Shown here: piece by piece, positions 16,141 to 25,945 of the stretch
How the letters are laid out: each line of letters begins with the position of its first letter
How positions within the stretch are numbered: the stretch's first letter is position 1
From: Paenibacillus doosanensis
GTDB lineage: Bacteria; Bacillota; Bacilli; Paenibacillales; NBRC-103111
DNA length: 49,613 nt
NCBI RefSeq assembly: GCF_025060755.1
Contig: NZ_JANYUY010000052.1
Span: 1 to 49,613, forward strand
Direction of reading: 5' to 3'
Made by a program: the position numbers and the translations under genes
Notes under the pieces: model-generated
Database searches by the model: none
What the model was told of the DNA's origin: nothing
Seen by the model: the letters and a program-made list of their open reading frames with translations, nothing else

Positions 16141-19100
16141 TTATTCCGCGCTCCTGACGTCGCGCAGCACATGGGCGCTGTAATCGAAATATTTGCCTTC
16201 CAGCAGTCCTGCCAGCGAAGTGCTCACCTTCACCTCGACGATATTGCTTCCTTGCTTCCATACCGCGGCATCTCCGCTCCACCGGTAAGGCGACCAAGGC
16301 CTTACTCCGATCCGGTGTCCGTTGACATATACTTCTGCGCAATCGTGAAATGCCGGGTCCCAGCGGCTGAATGTGAGATGGAAAGTGCCCTTCTCCGGCA
16401 ACTTGCTCAGCTCAAACGACTTTTTGTATATCAACGTTCCTGCATAGTAAGGATATTCCGGGCAAGGTCCCGCCGCAAGCGGTACTCTGCCGACGGGACG
16501 CGCAATGACGGGAACCGTTTGCCCGTTAAACTGAACGGCGAAGTCGCCTTGCACATACAATGCGTCGATCACGCCGTCCCAATCGTGCCGAACGGTCATA
16601 TCCACCGTCAGCCGGTTCACGCCGGATTTTAAGTGCCTCCTAATCGGGCAAACGATATTGAGATGATCATAGATAAACGCCGACTGAAAATCGGATTGCA
16701 GAAGCGGCGTTCCGTTCATCTTGATGACGTAATCTCCGGATATCGCGCTTCGGTCCATCATCAGCTCGCATTCGCTGGGCATCTCCTGGACAATAAACTC
16801 CGTTTCATACGTGCAGCGAACCGGATATTGGATCGACAATTTCTTCGGCGTGCCGAACAATTGATCGAACTGAAGCGGAAGCCGGGCAGCGGATGACGCC
16901 GCCAGATCGTCGCATTGGTCGATAAACGTCTTGACGTCAACCGTTCCTTCGCCCGCCTTGTTATTTTCAGCATTGTATAGACTTAATTGGAAGCGGTCGA
17001 ACCGGATCGCATTATGTCCCTCCGCCTTCACCTCCCAGACGCCGGAAGCATCCAGCTCTATATCGCACCGCTCTGCGGATGCGGCCGAATCTTCTTGACC
17101 GCCGGAAAGCCGGCCGAGCTCCAGTAAATGCGACTCATAAGGCGCGAAGCTTAAAGCGACGGTCCAGCCGTTATCGTCCGCCTCGCAAGCGACGGGCTCC
17201 GCTTCTCCGGTTTCCAAGTTCAGTCTGCGGATTTGGAACGACTCTCTATCCATGTTCCCGGTTAGCTCCGCACCCAGCTGCAGCTTGATCCTCTGCGTCT
17301 CCCCTTCCTGATTGCTGACAAACACGACACGATGATCGCCGATAGCGCGAACCTGCATCAAGAAATTGCGGTATGTCCGGCCGTCGTCGCCAAACCGCAC
17401 CGCCGGTTCCTTCAATTCGCTGAGCAGCGCGAGCAATCGCCCGCTCAGCTCGCCGCCTTCCGCTTGAGAAGGAGGTATAAAATAAAAGCTGTTCCCGCCT
17501 TTGATCCACGGAGCTTGCGGCCGCTCATCGCCCGCGTTATTCCAATAGTTCTCTTGATACGTTTCGCTCAAGCCAAGCAGCGCCGCAACCTCCGCCTCGG
17601 AAGGACTGCCCTCTTCAATCTTTTCGTAAGGCAGCAGCCCGGTGAAGACGACCTTGCCTCCCGCGCGGGCAAATTCGTTGATTTTGGACCAGGCGGCCGC
17701 TTCCAGATTGCTTATAGGCGGTATAACCAAAATAGAGTAGACGGCAGAGCCGATAACCAGCTTGTCCTCTCGCACCTCGGCGCGTTCCAGCAGCTCCGTA
17801 TCCAGGTGATCGTAATCCCGCTGGGCCATCAGCAGCTCCTTGCCGATTTGGCTCCAGTCGGCTTTGAGCCGCTCCAGCCGGAGCTTCTCTTGTTCCTCGC
17901 AGCCGACGTAATCGAATCCTTTGACCGTCGCATGGATCGGGTTGCCCAGATGGGTCCAGAGGCTGGTCGTCGGGTCCAGCAGCGCGATGTCACGCACCGC
18001 GGAGCCTCGGCTCATCATATAGCTGATTCGTCCGGCATAATCGCTGAGCTCGCCGAAATGTCTCCAGTACGGATTTTGCATAAACTGCGAGGGCGGAGCA
18101 TCATGCTTGGCAAGCCCGTCCAGCGTATAGAAGAAGGAATGGAAGTTGAAAAAGTTGATGCCCATGGCCGCCATCCGATCGATCATCCATTTGGCGTCCT
18201 GCAGCGTCATCGACCAGCCGACGCTGTGGAAGCACTCGCACAGCACCCGTTCATGGCCGAGCTGTCTGGAGAGCGAACTCGCCATTTTCGGATTGGAGCG
18301 AAAATTGGCGTAATATTTGTCGATCACCCAGTCGAGCGAACGGCCGAGCTTCTCATGGGCGCTGTCCGAGCCGACCACATGACTGTACAACTGGGTCGTC
18401 ATGCGAACCGCCGGCACCTCGGCTATATATTGAAGCCCGTTCTCGTCGCACCAATCGCGGCATTGCTTATGATAGCTTTCCCGCAATACGTCATTGGCCG
18501 CCTGAAACAAATCGTACCGGAATCGGGCCGCTCCTTCGTAGGCTGAATCGACCAGCGCGTTCAAACGGTCTTTCACCTCGTAACCGGCTTTGGCCGCAAA
18601 CCGCTGCGGCATGCGGGAAGACCATGGAAGACGGCCCAAATACCCGGTTTCATCCGTAAACATGCCCTTGATCGTCGTGCCGAAATATTGTCCGACCGTC
18701 TGCTTGTACCGCTCATGGGTCAGCTTGATGAACGTGCGCATCGCTTCTTCATGGCCGAAATCGACGAACGTGCCGTAATATTTGTAATCCTGAATCTCCG
18801 CTTCCATGAATACGTGAATTTCCCAGCGGCCGGCTGGGGCTGTCCAGCGCAGCTTTTTGACGGTGCGGTAGGTGAAGAAACGTTTGGTGTTGTAGGCTGT
18901 CAGTCCGGATTTCTGAAACACGGGGTCGGCTTGGGCATTGCCGATACGGGAGCTGACATCGATTTGCAGGTCCCACCGCTTCTCCCCGGTGCGGGGATCG
19001 ATCGGTACGGCGGTGGCCGAAACCGTTCTGCCCCAAGGAAGCTCGAAATCGACGGCCTCTCCGTTCTCCGCAGTGACGCAGCGGTGCTCCAGCGTGCGAT

Positions 19101-19419
19101 GCTTGGCGTCCGGATGCTCCAGAATCACTTCCCCTCCGGCAATGCCGCTCGGGTAAGGATACTCGTCGTACAGCCAGACGAGCAGACCGTGCCGCTTCGC
19201 TCTCTCGACGGCATAGGCCACCTTCTCGAACCAGGCGTCGGATAGGTAAGGAATCGTCACGCCCTGCCTGGCGCAAAGGAAAAAGCCGCCCAGCCCTTTA
19301 TCGGCCATTTCGCGGATTTGCTCATCGATCTGCGCTTCCTCCATATCGCCGTTCCAGAACCAGAACGGGTAAATGCGGTATTCCGCAGACGGCGTTTTGA
19401 ACTCGCTCGCATCGATCAT
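16141..19419 (-). CDS. Large GH106-like glycosidase (alpha-L-rhamnosidase type)
   Basis: 1092 residues, cytoplasmic with no signal peptide. The N-terminal barrel starts YPFWFWNGDMEEAQIDEQI and continues GLGGFFLCARQG, the pattern of GH106-like rhamnosidases. WLYDEYPYPSGIAGGE and KGMFTDETGYLG hold conserved acidic residues. A flavodoxin-like domain (about 560-640) and C-terminal beta-sandwich, galactose-binding-like domains (about 780-1080, ending YVNGHRIGVRPWSPYRW) follow. The likely role is removal of a terminal sugar, probably L-rhamnose, from imported oligosaccharides; family membership is inferred by eye. The ATG follows GGGGAGGAG. It is the last gene of a three-gene minus operon with an aldo/keto reductase (27 bases away) and a Gfo/Idh/MocA oxidoreductase. 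Confidence 0.75.
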   Translation of the reverse strand: MIDASEFKTPSAEYRIYPFWFWNGDMEEAQIDEQIREMADKGLGGFFLCARQGVTIPYLSDAWFEKVAYAVERAKRHGLLVWLYDEYPYPSGIAGGEVILEHPDAKHRTLEHRCVTAENGEAVDFELPWGRTVSATAVPIDPRTGEKRWDLQIDVSSRIGNAQADPVFQKSGLTAYNTKRFFTYRTVKKLRWTAPAGRWEIHVFMEAEIQDYKYYGTFVDFGHEEAMRTFIKLTHERYKQTVGQYFGTTIKGMFTDETGYLGRLPWSSRMPQRFAAKAGYEVKDRLNALVDSAYEGAARFRYDLFQAANDVLRESYHKQCRDWCDENGLQYIAEVPAVRMTTQLYSHVVGSDSAHEKLGRSLDWVIDKYYANFRSNPKMASSLSRQLGHERVLCECFHSVGWSMTLQDAKWMIDRMAAMGINFFNFHSFFYTLDGLAKHDAPPSQFMQNPYWRHFGELSDYAGRISYMMSRGSAVRDIALLDPTTSLWTHLGNPIHATVKGFDYVGCEEQEKLRLERLKADWSQIGKELLMAQRDYDHLDTELLERAEVREDKLVIGSAVYSILVIPPISNLEAAAWSKINEFARAGGKVVFTGLLPYEKIEEGSPSEAEVAALLGLSETYQENYWNNAGDERPQAPWIKGGNSFYFIPPSQAEGGELSGRLLALLSELKEPAVRFGDDGRTYRNFLMQVRAIGDHRVVFVSNQEGETQRIKLQLGAELTGNMDRESFQIRRLNLETGEAEPVACEADDNGWTVALSFAPYESHLLELGRLSGGQEDSAASAERCDIELDASGVWEVKAEGHNAIRFDRFQLSLYNAENNKAGEGTVDVKTFIDQCDDLAASSAARLPLQFDQLFGTPKKLSIQYPVRCTYETEFIVQEMPSECELMMDRSAISGDYVIKMNGTPLLQSDFQSAFIYDHLNIVCPIRRHLKSGVNRLTVDMTVRHDWDGVIDALYVQGDFAVQFNGQTVPVIARPVGRVPLAAGPCPEYPYYAGTLIYKKSFELSKLPEKGTFHLTFSRWDPAFHDCAEVYVNGHRIGVRPWSPYRWSGDAAVWKQGSNIVEVKVSTSLAGLLEGKYFDYSAHVLRDVRSAE

Positions 19420-19446
19420 TAGGAATCCTCTCCTCCCCTTATGATG

Positions 19447-20421
19447 TTAAGGATGAAACCGGATGTTTCGCAATTCGGCCAATACCGTATCGTCCAGAGC
19501 GCCTGCGGCGCATGAGCTTGCCAATTGCTCGGCCGTTTTGCATCCTATAATAGGGAACACCGGAAACTCGCGGGACAACAAATAGCCGAGTGCGACTTGC
19601 GTCATGGTGAGGCTGAGGCGCAAGGCCGTCTCCTCGACGAGCTTCAGCTTGCCGATGTTCGCCGCGGAAGCCAGCTTATGCGTCTTGACGGCATCGGCAC
19701 CGGCCTGCAGCAAATCCGCGCTCCGGTAACGCCCGCTGAAAAATCCGGCCGCCTGCGAATTATACGGCACCGCGGGCAAGTCCGACCGCTCGTGATAGAG
19801 CAGCTCCTTCTCGTCCATCGCGACCATCGTAGGATCGTTCCCTGCGGGATACGAAGCGAGGCTCCATTTGATTTGGCTCGCCGCAAAGCCCTGCAAGCCG
19901 TGACGCATCGCCGCCTGCTGCGCGGCTTCAATCCGGTCCGACCGCCAATTCGAGCAGCCGAAGCAGCGGATTTTGCCCTGGCGGACCAAATCGTTCATCG
20001 TTTCCATAATGTCTTCTACCGGGCGCTCGCGATCGTCGCGGTGCAGCCAGTACAGGTCGATATAGTCCGTCTGCAGATGGCGAAGGCTCTCTTCGACATC
20101 GGCAATGATGTCTTCTCTGCTCAACCGCGGCACTTGCATTGTTTTCAGATGCGGGTGCGCCCCTTTCGTTGCGAGCACGACCCGGCTTCGCGCTTTGCGC
20201 GATGTCAGCCACTGCCCGATCGTTTTTTCGCTGAGACTCCGTTCGCCGGGCACCCAGTCCCCGTATACTTTGGCCGTATCGAGGAAGCTGCCTCCCTGCT
20301 CCAGAAAACGGTCCATCAGCTCGAACGAAGTGTCCCGATCCACGGTATCTCCGAAATGGGATGTGCCCAGACAAAGTACCGAAGGCGACAATTCGGTATT
20401 GGGAATACGCTTGATTCTCAT
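19447..20421 (-). CDS. Aldo/keto reductase
   Basis: 324 residues, a TIM barrel. The family tetrad is visible: Asp and Tyr in FLDTAKVYGDW, Lys in VVLATKGAHP and His in LYWLHRDDR. The C-terminal NADPH region includes FPIIGCKTAEQLASSC. It reduces a carbonyl group on a small sugar or aldehyde; the substrate is not evident. The ATG follows ATGGAGG. It lies between the Gfo/Idh/MocA and GH106-like genes, suggesting a step in catabolism of the sugar released by the glycosidase. The 110-base gap to its upstream neighbour contains repeat copy B. Confidence 0.9.
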   Translation of the reverse strand: MRIKRIPNTELSPSVLCLGTSHFGDTVDRDTSFELMDRFLEQGGSFLDTAKVYGDWVPGERSLSEKTIGQWLTSRKARSRVVLATKGAHPHLKTMQVPRLSREDIIADVEESLRHLQTDYIDLYWLHRDDRERPVEDIMETMNDLVRQGKIRCFGCSNWRSDRIEAAQQAAMRHGLQGFAASQIKWSLASYPAGNDPTMVAMDEKELLYHERSDLPAVPYNSQAAGFFSGRYRSADLLQAGADAVKTHKLASAANIGKLKLVEETALRLSLTMTQVALGYLLSREFPVFPIIGCKTAEQLASSCAAGALDDTVLAELRNIRFHP

Positions 20422-20444
20422 CTGCTACCTCCATAGCTTTAACA

Positions 20445-20500
20445 GTGTGGTGAAACCGCTGCGGCGCCCATTTGATTCTCCAACCGTTTTTGAAACCGTT
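20445..20500 (+). repeat. Dispersed repeat, copy B
   Basis: It shares GTGTGGTGAAA, CCGCTGCGGCGCCCATTTGA and TGAAACCG with the other copies. Read on the minus strand it holds GGAGAATCAAATG and a ten-codon frame (MGAAAVSPHC) ending just before the aldo/keto reductase ribosome binding site. It lies inside an operon. Confidence 0.75.
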
Positions 20501-20531
20501 TGCAAATTCGATGTTTTAATGTTCTACTGTT

Positions 20532-21602
20532 CTAATGTTCTGTGGAGACGTCGGGAAGCTCCTGCTCCATGCGTCCGATGATGTCCCCGTGCAGCCGGCT
20601 CTGAAGCGGCAAATCGATACGGGCGTGGTCGAGGGAGCTGGCGCAAATGGCGTACAATATTTCGTATCCGTGCTCGCTGATGTCGAAATTGCACGGGTGG
20701 AGCTTGCTGCGGTCATCCATCCAGTCGGCCAAATCTTTCGTGTAATCCGCCTGAATGGCGTCCTTGACCTCCGGCGACCAGGCCGCCTCCTGCCCTTCCA
20801 GCACTTGTCCCTGCGAATGTCTGGTGAAGGCCCCCCATCGTCCGTCCGTTTCCGCCCAGGCGTAGCCGTGAGTCCCATGCACCGTCAGCCGGTTATCGGT
20901 CCAAAATCTGTCTTCGGATAAGTAGGGCGGGCTTAAGTAGCCGCATTCGATAATCCCGGTAACCCCGTTGCCGAAATGCAGCTCGCCCAAAGCATACTCC
21001 GGAGACGGATGGCTGTCCTCCAGCTTGCCTTTGCCGTGCACGTGGCCGACGACCCAATCGGCTTTGACGCCGCCGTTGATCCACAGCAAATAATCGACGA
21101 AATGGGTTCCCGAATTGTACAGCCATCCCCGCGTTTTCCCGTGAATACGGACGATCTCGCCGATATCTCCCGATTGTACAAACTGCTTTAATCTTACAAA
21201 CGAAGGCAAATATTTATGCTGGTGACAAACGACGACTTGAATGCCGTGCTCGCTGCAAATCCGCGAGATTTCCCTAGCTTCCTGCAAAGAGCCCGCGATC
21301 GGCTTCTCCATCGCAATGGCCTTCACTCCATATCGGGCGGCCAGCCGCACATAGGACAGCCTAACGCTCGGCGGGGTGGCGAAGCAAAACACATCCGGCC
21401 TTACCTCCGCCAGCATCTTCTCGGTGTCGGAATATGTAAGACAGTCCTCGAAGCGGCTTTTTACGATCCTCAGCTTATCCGCGCTCGAGCTGCAAACGGC
21501 GCTGACCTGAAAGCGGTCCGCATGGGCTGCAAATCCTGCGAGGTGGGACCATCCCCTGTTGCCTAATCCCGAAATCGCGACCCGGTACAACGTCTTTTTC
21601 AC
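20532..21602 (-). CDS. Gfo/Idh/MocA-family oxidoreductase
   Basis: 356 residues. The N-terminal Rossmann fold (ISGLGNRGWSHLAGFAAH) is followed by the family AMEKPIAGS motif, whose Lys helps bind substrate, and NSGTHFVDYLLW with the catalytic-region His/Asp. These enzymes oxidise, reduce or epimerise sugars and sugar acids with NAD(P). The start is GTG, with AAGGA about ten bases upstream. First gene of the minus operon that continues into the aldo/keto reductase and GH106-like glycosidase, and divergent from a second aldo/keto reductase at 21844. The whole group probably processes one monosaccharide. Confidence 0.9.
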   Translation of the reverse strand: MKKTLYRVAISGLGNRGWSHLAGFAAHADRFQVSAVCSSSADKLRIVKSRFEDCLTYSDTEKMLAEVRPDVFCFATPPSVRLSYVRLAARYGVKAIAMEKPIAGSLQEAREISRICSEHGIQVVVCHQHKYLPSFVRLKQFVQSGDIGEIVRIHGKTRGWLYNSGTHFVDYLLWINGGVKADWVVGHVHGKGKLEDSHPSPEYALGELHFGNGVTGIIECGYLSPPYLSEDRFWTDNRLTVHGTHGYAWAETDGRWGAFTRHSQGQVLEGQEAAWSPEVKDAIQADYTKDLADWMDDRSKLHPCNFDISEHGYEILYAICASSLDHARIDLPLQSRLHGDIIGRMEQELPDVSTEH

Positions 21603-21784
21603 CCTGCATCCTTCCTCTCGTCAAGTGTGATTTAATCATGGGCGTAGGGTCCGTTACCCACGATCATACACGAATTTTTCCAAATAGAACATACAAAATC
21701 TTTATTTTTGTTTGATTATTTTTATTTATTTCAGATTCGCCCTTTACTTACCTCGAAGTTACTAACGAAACAAAAATTCATCTC

Positions 21785-21813
21785 TTGTCCAACTTGCGGG
21801 CGTCCCCTATAAT
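21785..21813 (+). promoter_or_regulatory. Sigma-A promoter of the second aldo/keto reductase
   Basis: TTGTCC (21785-21790), a 17-base spacer and a perfect TATAAT (21808-21813) lie about 30 bases before the ATG at 21844. The rest of the 241-base divergent gap is AT-rich, and no clear promoter was found for the minus operon. Confidence 0.75.
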
Positions 21814-21843
21814 TCAGAGCATATGGAAAGGAGCTGAAGCAAT

Positions 21844-22773
21844 ATGAAATACCGCAGGCTTGGAAAAACCGAATTGAAGGTTTCCGTTGTAGGGGTAGGC
21901 ACTTGGCAGTTTAGCGGAGCATGGGGCCAAGATTACGAGCAAGACGAGGTGGATGCGATTCTGGACAAAGCGCGGGATCTCGGAATCAATCTGCTGGACA
22001 CCGCGGAATGCTACGGCCACCATCTCTCGGAAAGCTTTATCGGCAGCTATATCGAGCGAAGAAAGAACAGGGCGGACTGGGTTATCGCCACCAAATTCGG
22101 CCATAATCACCAGGACCGGGAGAACCCTTCGAAAAATTACTGGTCGGCCGAAGAGGTCCTTAAGCAGCTGGACGCTTCCTTGCAGGCTTTGCGAACCGAT
22201 TACGTCGATTTGTATCAATTCCATTCCGGCTCGGACGAGGATTTCAACAACGACGATCTGTGGACGGCATTGGACAAGCAGGTGCAAGCGGGAAAAGTGC
22301 GCCATCTCGGCATCTCCATCGGCAGCAACGATAATGTGTATCAAACGGACGCGGCGACCCGGGTCGGCGCCGAGGCGATTCAGGTCATCTATAACCGGCT
22401 GGATCAGGTTCCCGAACGGCAGGTGTTCCCGTCGTGCGAGCGTCAGGATCTCGGCGTGCTTGCGCGCGTGCCGCTGGCCAGCGGTTTCTTGAGCGGCAAA
22501 TACAAGCCGGGAGCCGTCTTCTCCGGCAACGACGTCCGCTCGCGGCGCGATCAGCGGCAATCTCAGGAAAGATTGGAAATGGTCCAGCAAATACTGCGCA
22601 GCGAAGTCCCTTCCGGCGTCGAGATGGCGACCTGGGCGCTGGCCTGGTGCTTGAAGCATCCCGCCGTTTCCTGCGTCATCCCCGGCTGCAAAAGCCCGCA
22701 GCAGGTCCAAATGAATGCGGCCGCTGCGAGCTTAAGCGAGGTTCGGAACGATCATCCCCAAGCGTGGAAATAA
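21844..22773 (+). CDS. Aldo/keto reductase
   Basis: 309 residues. Tetrad residues lie in LLDTAECYG, VIATKFGHN and LYQFHSGSD, and the C-terminal cofactor region in SCVIPGCKSPQQVQMNAAA. It is closer to the yajO/general-stress-type bacterial AKRs than to the AKR at 19447, judging by the GTWQFSGAWG start. AAAGGAG precedes the ATG and a good promoter lies upstream. It is divergent from the Gfo/Idh/MocA gene, so a role in the same sugar pathway is plausible but not shown. Confidence 0.9.
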   Translation: MKYRRLGKTELKVSVVGVGTWQFSGAWGQDYEQDEVDAILDKARDLGINLLDTAECYGHHLSESFIGSYIERRKNRADWVIATKFGHNHQDRENPSKNYWSAEEVLKQLDASLQALRTDYVDLYQFHSGSDEDFNNDDLWTALDKQVQAGKVRHLGISIGSNDNVYQTDAATRVGAEAIQVIYNRLDQVPERQVFPSCERQDLGVLARVPLASGFLSGKYKPGAVFSGNDVRSRRDQRQSQERLEMVQQILRSEVPSGVEMATWALAWCLKHPAVSCVIPGCKSPQQVQMNAAAASLSEVRNDHPQAWK

Positions 22774-22833
22774 TGCTCGGGACGGCAACAACTTGAGAAG
22801 GATGGCAAACATACGCGGCAGAGCTGTCATTTT

Positions 22834-22866
22834 TCCGGATAAGCTTCAGCTGAAGCTAAATCCGGA
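22834..22866. repeat. Nested palindrome at the MCP stop codon
   Basis: TCCGGAT and ATCCGGA flank a perfect 16-bp palindrome, AGCTTCAGCTGAAGCT (22842-22857). It overlaps the MCP stop and sits between convergent genes. No T-run follows on either strand, so it is a stem-loop of uncertain role. Confidence 0.6.
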
Positions 22867-24913
22867 ATCGTTCCGCCAGCGCTTGCAGCTCTGCCGCCAT
22901 CCGGGTCAAGTGCGCTGACGACGACGTAATCTCTTCCATGGAAGCCAGCTGCTGCTGCGTAGCGGCCGATACCGTCTGTGTCCCTGCCGCCGCTTGTTGC
23001 GATACAAGGGAGATGTCTTCCATCGCCTTCACGATATGCTTCGTCCCTATTGCAACCTGCTCGGCGGCTGCGGATACGCCGCGAACTTGGCCGTTGACCT
23101 CGCCGACGGACCGCTCGATCTCCGCAAACAATCCACCCGCTCTGCGCACGACGTTCAATCCCGAGCTCACTTCATTCGTAGTCCGCCGCATCGATGCTTC
23201 CGCGCTGCCGACTTCTTCGCGAATCGCGCCGATCAGCGCGGCGACTTGCTCCGCCGACTTCGCGGACTGCTCGGCGAGCTTCCTCACCTCCGAAGCGACG
23301 ACGGCAAATCCGCGTCCCTGTTCCCCCGCTCTTGCCGCCTCGATGGCGGCGTTTAACGCAAGCAGATTCGTCTGCTGCGATAAATCCGAGATGACTCCGA
23401 TAATTTGGCCGATTTCCGACGAAGTATGAACCAAGCGGTCGATAACCTCCGCCAACCCGCCGACGGAGCTGTTGATGGAATCCATCTGCTGCACGGCGCT
23501 TTGAATCGCTTGGCCGCCTTCCGCCGATTTTACCGCGACCTGCCCGGTCGTCACGGCGGCCGTGTGCGCGCCGTCCGCAATCTCCCCAATGTTCTCCGAC
23601 GCCTCGCGGACGGTTTGCGAGCCGCCGTCAACCAGGCTTACCTGCGCATTGGCGCCGTCGGCCATTTGTTCGATCGCTCCTGCAATATGCTCCGCCGACG
23701 AAGCGGTCTGATCCGCGCTGGCCGACAGCTGTTGCGACGAGGCCGCCAATTGATTGGCCGAGAGCGTCACTTCCGAGACGACCATCCGAAGCGAATCGAT
23801 CATCCGGTTAAAGGCGGCGCCCAGCTCTCCGAACTCGTCTTGCGATCTCACGTCCGCCCTGCGTCTCAAATCTCCCTGACTTATGATCCGGGATATGTCC
23901 GTTAAAGCTCTTAGCGGTCTCGTAATCGAACGGACGATGAAGAACATCAGGCACGAGCCGATCAGGATGAACGCTGCCATGACAACCAGCGTATTGTTCA
24001 ATATAGGCGCCGCCGTGCGCGTCACCTCGCTCGGCGACCGGTCGCCCGCGATTTTCCAGTCGGTCAATGAATTCGTCATATAGATCAGATGCCGGGTATC
24101 GCCGTCCGGAGATACTTGCTCTATGTCGCCCGACTCGCCGTTAAACAATAACCGACCTTGGCCGGCAATATCGGCTGCCGACGTTCCGTCCGCTTCCGCT
24201 GTGACCGCAGACGGCATGACGCTGTCCATGTCCGCCCCTTCCAGGCCGGGTCCGGCTCCCCAAGGCGGAGCAACGATGTTCTCTCCTTTGGCGCCGAAAA
24301 CGACGACAAATCCGGTTTCACCGATTTTCACATCGCTGACGATTTGCTTCAGCTCGGTCAAATTCAGCGCGACGGCGACTGCCGATTGGCCGTTATCGGC
24401 GGCTTTGACCAGCGCTACAACCGTATTTCCCGTTTCGGCGGACGTATACGGTTCCGTTATGATGACTTTCCCGTTGCTCTCCAGCGCCTGCTTGTAAAAG
24501 TCGTTTGGCCTCGAATCGTCCTTATCTGGCGCGGCCTTGAGACTGCCCGATGCATAGAGATGCGCCCCGCTGCTTTGAAGCATCGCGACGGCTTCCGCCT
24601 CAGGATGGTGCTCCGCGTATAACTGAAGCTGCTCTTCAGCCGATGGCAATAATACTTGATGGGATAAATTATTAACATCATTAATTTTAGCTTGTATGTA
24701 TTGGTCGATCAGTTTACTGACAAGAACAATATCGGTCTCCGCCATGCTCTGAAGCTGATCGTCGACCCGATCTTTGGCGGTGATGTAGGAAAATCCCCCG
24801 ATTGCCAAACTAGGCAGCAGCAGAATAAGCAGAAACGAGACGATGAATTTGTTTCTGACGGTGCCTAGCCTGAACTTAAACTTGGATTGGAGCGGAATGA
24901 CTGTAGGGTCCAT
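22856..24913 (-). CDS. Methyl-accepting chemotaxis protein
   Basis: 685 residues. Membrane helix 1 (about 25-47) is followed by an extracellular dCache-type sensor (about 48-305), membrane helix 2 (about 307-330), a HAMP domain and a long cytoplasmic signalling coiled coil. The highly conserved tip reads [20 protein letters not shown] and is intact. No C-terminal CheR/CheB-binding pentapeptide is seen. The ligand is unknown; the location between sugar genes hints at a sugar or sugar acid, but the gene is monocistronic. AAGGAGG precedes the ATG. Confidence 0.93.
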   Translation of the reverse strand: MDPTVIPLQSKFKFRLGTVRNKFIVSFLLILLLPSLAIGGFSYITAKDRVDDQLQSMAETDIVLVSKLIDQYIQAKINDVNNLSHQVLLPSAEEQLQLYAEHHPEAEAVAMLQSSGAHLYASGSLKAAPDKDDSRPNDFYKQALESNGKVIITEPYTSAETGNTVVALVKAADNGQSAVAVALNLTELKQIVSDVKIGETGFVVVFGAKGENIVAPPWGAGPGLEGADMDSVMPSAVTAEADGTSAADIAGQGRLLFNGESGDIEQVSPDGDTRHLIYMTNSLTDWKIAGDRSPSEVTRTAAPILNNTLVVMAAFILIGSCLMFFIVRSITRPLRALTDISRIISQGDLRRRADVRSQDEFGELGAAFNRMIDSLRMVVSEVTLSANQLAASSQQLSASADQTASSAEHIAGAIEQMADGANAQVSLVDGGSQTVREASENIGEIADGAHTAAVTTGQVAVKSAEGGQAIQSAVQQMDSINSSVGGLAEVIDRLVHTSSEIGQIIGVISDLSQQTNLLALNAAIEAARAGEQGRGFAVVASEVRKLAEQSAKSAEQVAALIGAIREEVGSAEASMRRTTNEVSSGLNVVRRAGGLFAEIERSVGEVNGQVRGVSAAAEQVAIGTKHIVKAMEDISLVSQQAAAGTQTVSAATQQQLASMEEITSSSAHLTRMAAELQALAERFRI

Positions 24914-25044
24914 ATAAGGGCCTCCTTGATGGTGGAATTGGAATCTGTTACCTGATTATAGAGAGCCAAAATGAATCCACGCTGAGTCCCGGCTAAATAA
25001 ACACTGAAAATATACAAAGTACCTTCCCCGAAGAATACGAATAG

Positions 25045-25053
25045 CATAGTCTA
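25045..25053 (+). promoter_or_regulatory. Possible sigma-K-like -10 element upstream of the cupin gene
   Basis: CATAGTCTA fits the sigma-K -10 pattern CATANNNTA and lies 27 bases before the ATG. I found no convincing -35 partner, so this is weak. Confidence 0.25.
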
Positions 25054-25079
25054 TAACCTAGAGAAGGGAATGAACGACT

Positions 25080-25631
25080 ATGCAGTACGGTCTTTATATG
25101 TACCGATATCCTTACTATGCTGCACCGCTTGTTTATAACTACACGCTTACGCCCGTATACTTGGCCAGCACGCGAAACCCGTGGTACGCGCCGGTTCACC
25201 GGCAATCTTCCAATAAGAATGGCAGCGAATTACAGGATTACGGTAAAAAACCGTATGTCATTAACATCGACGAAGCCGCCAAGCAAAACCAAACCTATCG
25301 TACTGCCATATGGACAGGAGATCATTTGCAGGTCACTTTGATGAGTATTCGCGCCGGTGAGGACATCGGACTTGAGGTCCATCCTTCCGTAGATCAATTT
25401 TTGCGCATTGAAGAAGGCCAAGGGATCGTTCAAATGGGCGATGCCAAAGATCATTTACCGTTCGTTCAACAAGTACGCGAGAACGATGCGATTATGGTTC
25501 CTGCCGGTACATGGCATAATGTAACCAATACGGGCGATAAACCGCTTAAACTTTACACGATTTACGCCCCTCCCCATCATCCGTTCGGTACGGTTCACCG
25601 TACGAAGGCGGACGCAGCAGCTGCCGAATAG
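25080..25631 (+). CDS. Cupin-domain protein with a Tyr/Pro-rich N-terminus
   Basis: 183 residues. The first about 45 are rich in Tyr and Pro (YMYRYPYYAAPLVYNY), like some spore-coat or spore-surface proteins. Residues about 75-170 are a single cupin barrel: motif 1 HPSVDQFLRIEEGQG with an otherwise expected second His replaced, and motif 2 PAGTWHNVTNTG. Small cupins of this type are annotated as sugar-phosphate-isomerase-like, with unknown activity. No signal peptide. Monocistronic, with AGAAGGGA upstream. A spore role is an inference from composition only. Confidence 0.8.
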   Translation: MQYGLYMYRYPYYAAPLVYNYTLTPVYLASTRNPWYAPVHRQSSNKNGSELQDYGKKPYVINIDEAAKQNQTYRTAIWTGDHLQVTLMSIRAGEDIGLEVHPSVDQFLRIEEGQGIVQMGDAKDHLPFVQQVRENDAIMVPAGTWHNVTNTGDKPLKLYTIYAPPHHPFGTVHRTKADAAAAE

Positions 25632-25739
25632 CCCCTCTCCCCGCTTAATGTGCAGGACTGCAGGACTGCTTGAATTATTCGGTCACCGCCCGGATTGCAC
25701 CCACTTCTCAAGCCGGCGGACTTACGGATATGTTATCTG

Positions 25740-25945
25740 GGAGTGTCGTCACGGTACGGATCAGGGGGGAGTGTTTTTCCGGGTGCTGCTCCTCCCTGTT
25801 GAGGAAGCCGGCGAATGGACGGCGATGGTTCAGTGCGGGGGCTTTATTATGGCAGGCCTGAGCCGGCCTTCATCGGGTGGATTCACGACAAGACGGGAAG
25901 CTATCCCGCTGCGTTTCTGGGGTTATCGGTATGCCCGGGATTTGC
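25740..25945 (+). pseudogene. Broken C-terminal end of a CynX-like MFS transporter
   Basis: Two plus-strand frames join to give the typical end of CynX/NimT-type transporters. One reads EWTAMVQCGGFIMAGL; after a one-base shift near 25863 the next reads PAFIGWIHDKTGSYPAAFL. No start or upstream domains are present. It lies directly against, and slightly under, the 3' end of the intact MFS gene on the other strand. The first about 100 bases of the gap after the cupin gene look random. Confidence 0.55.
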
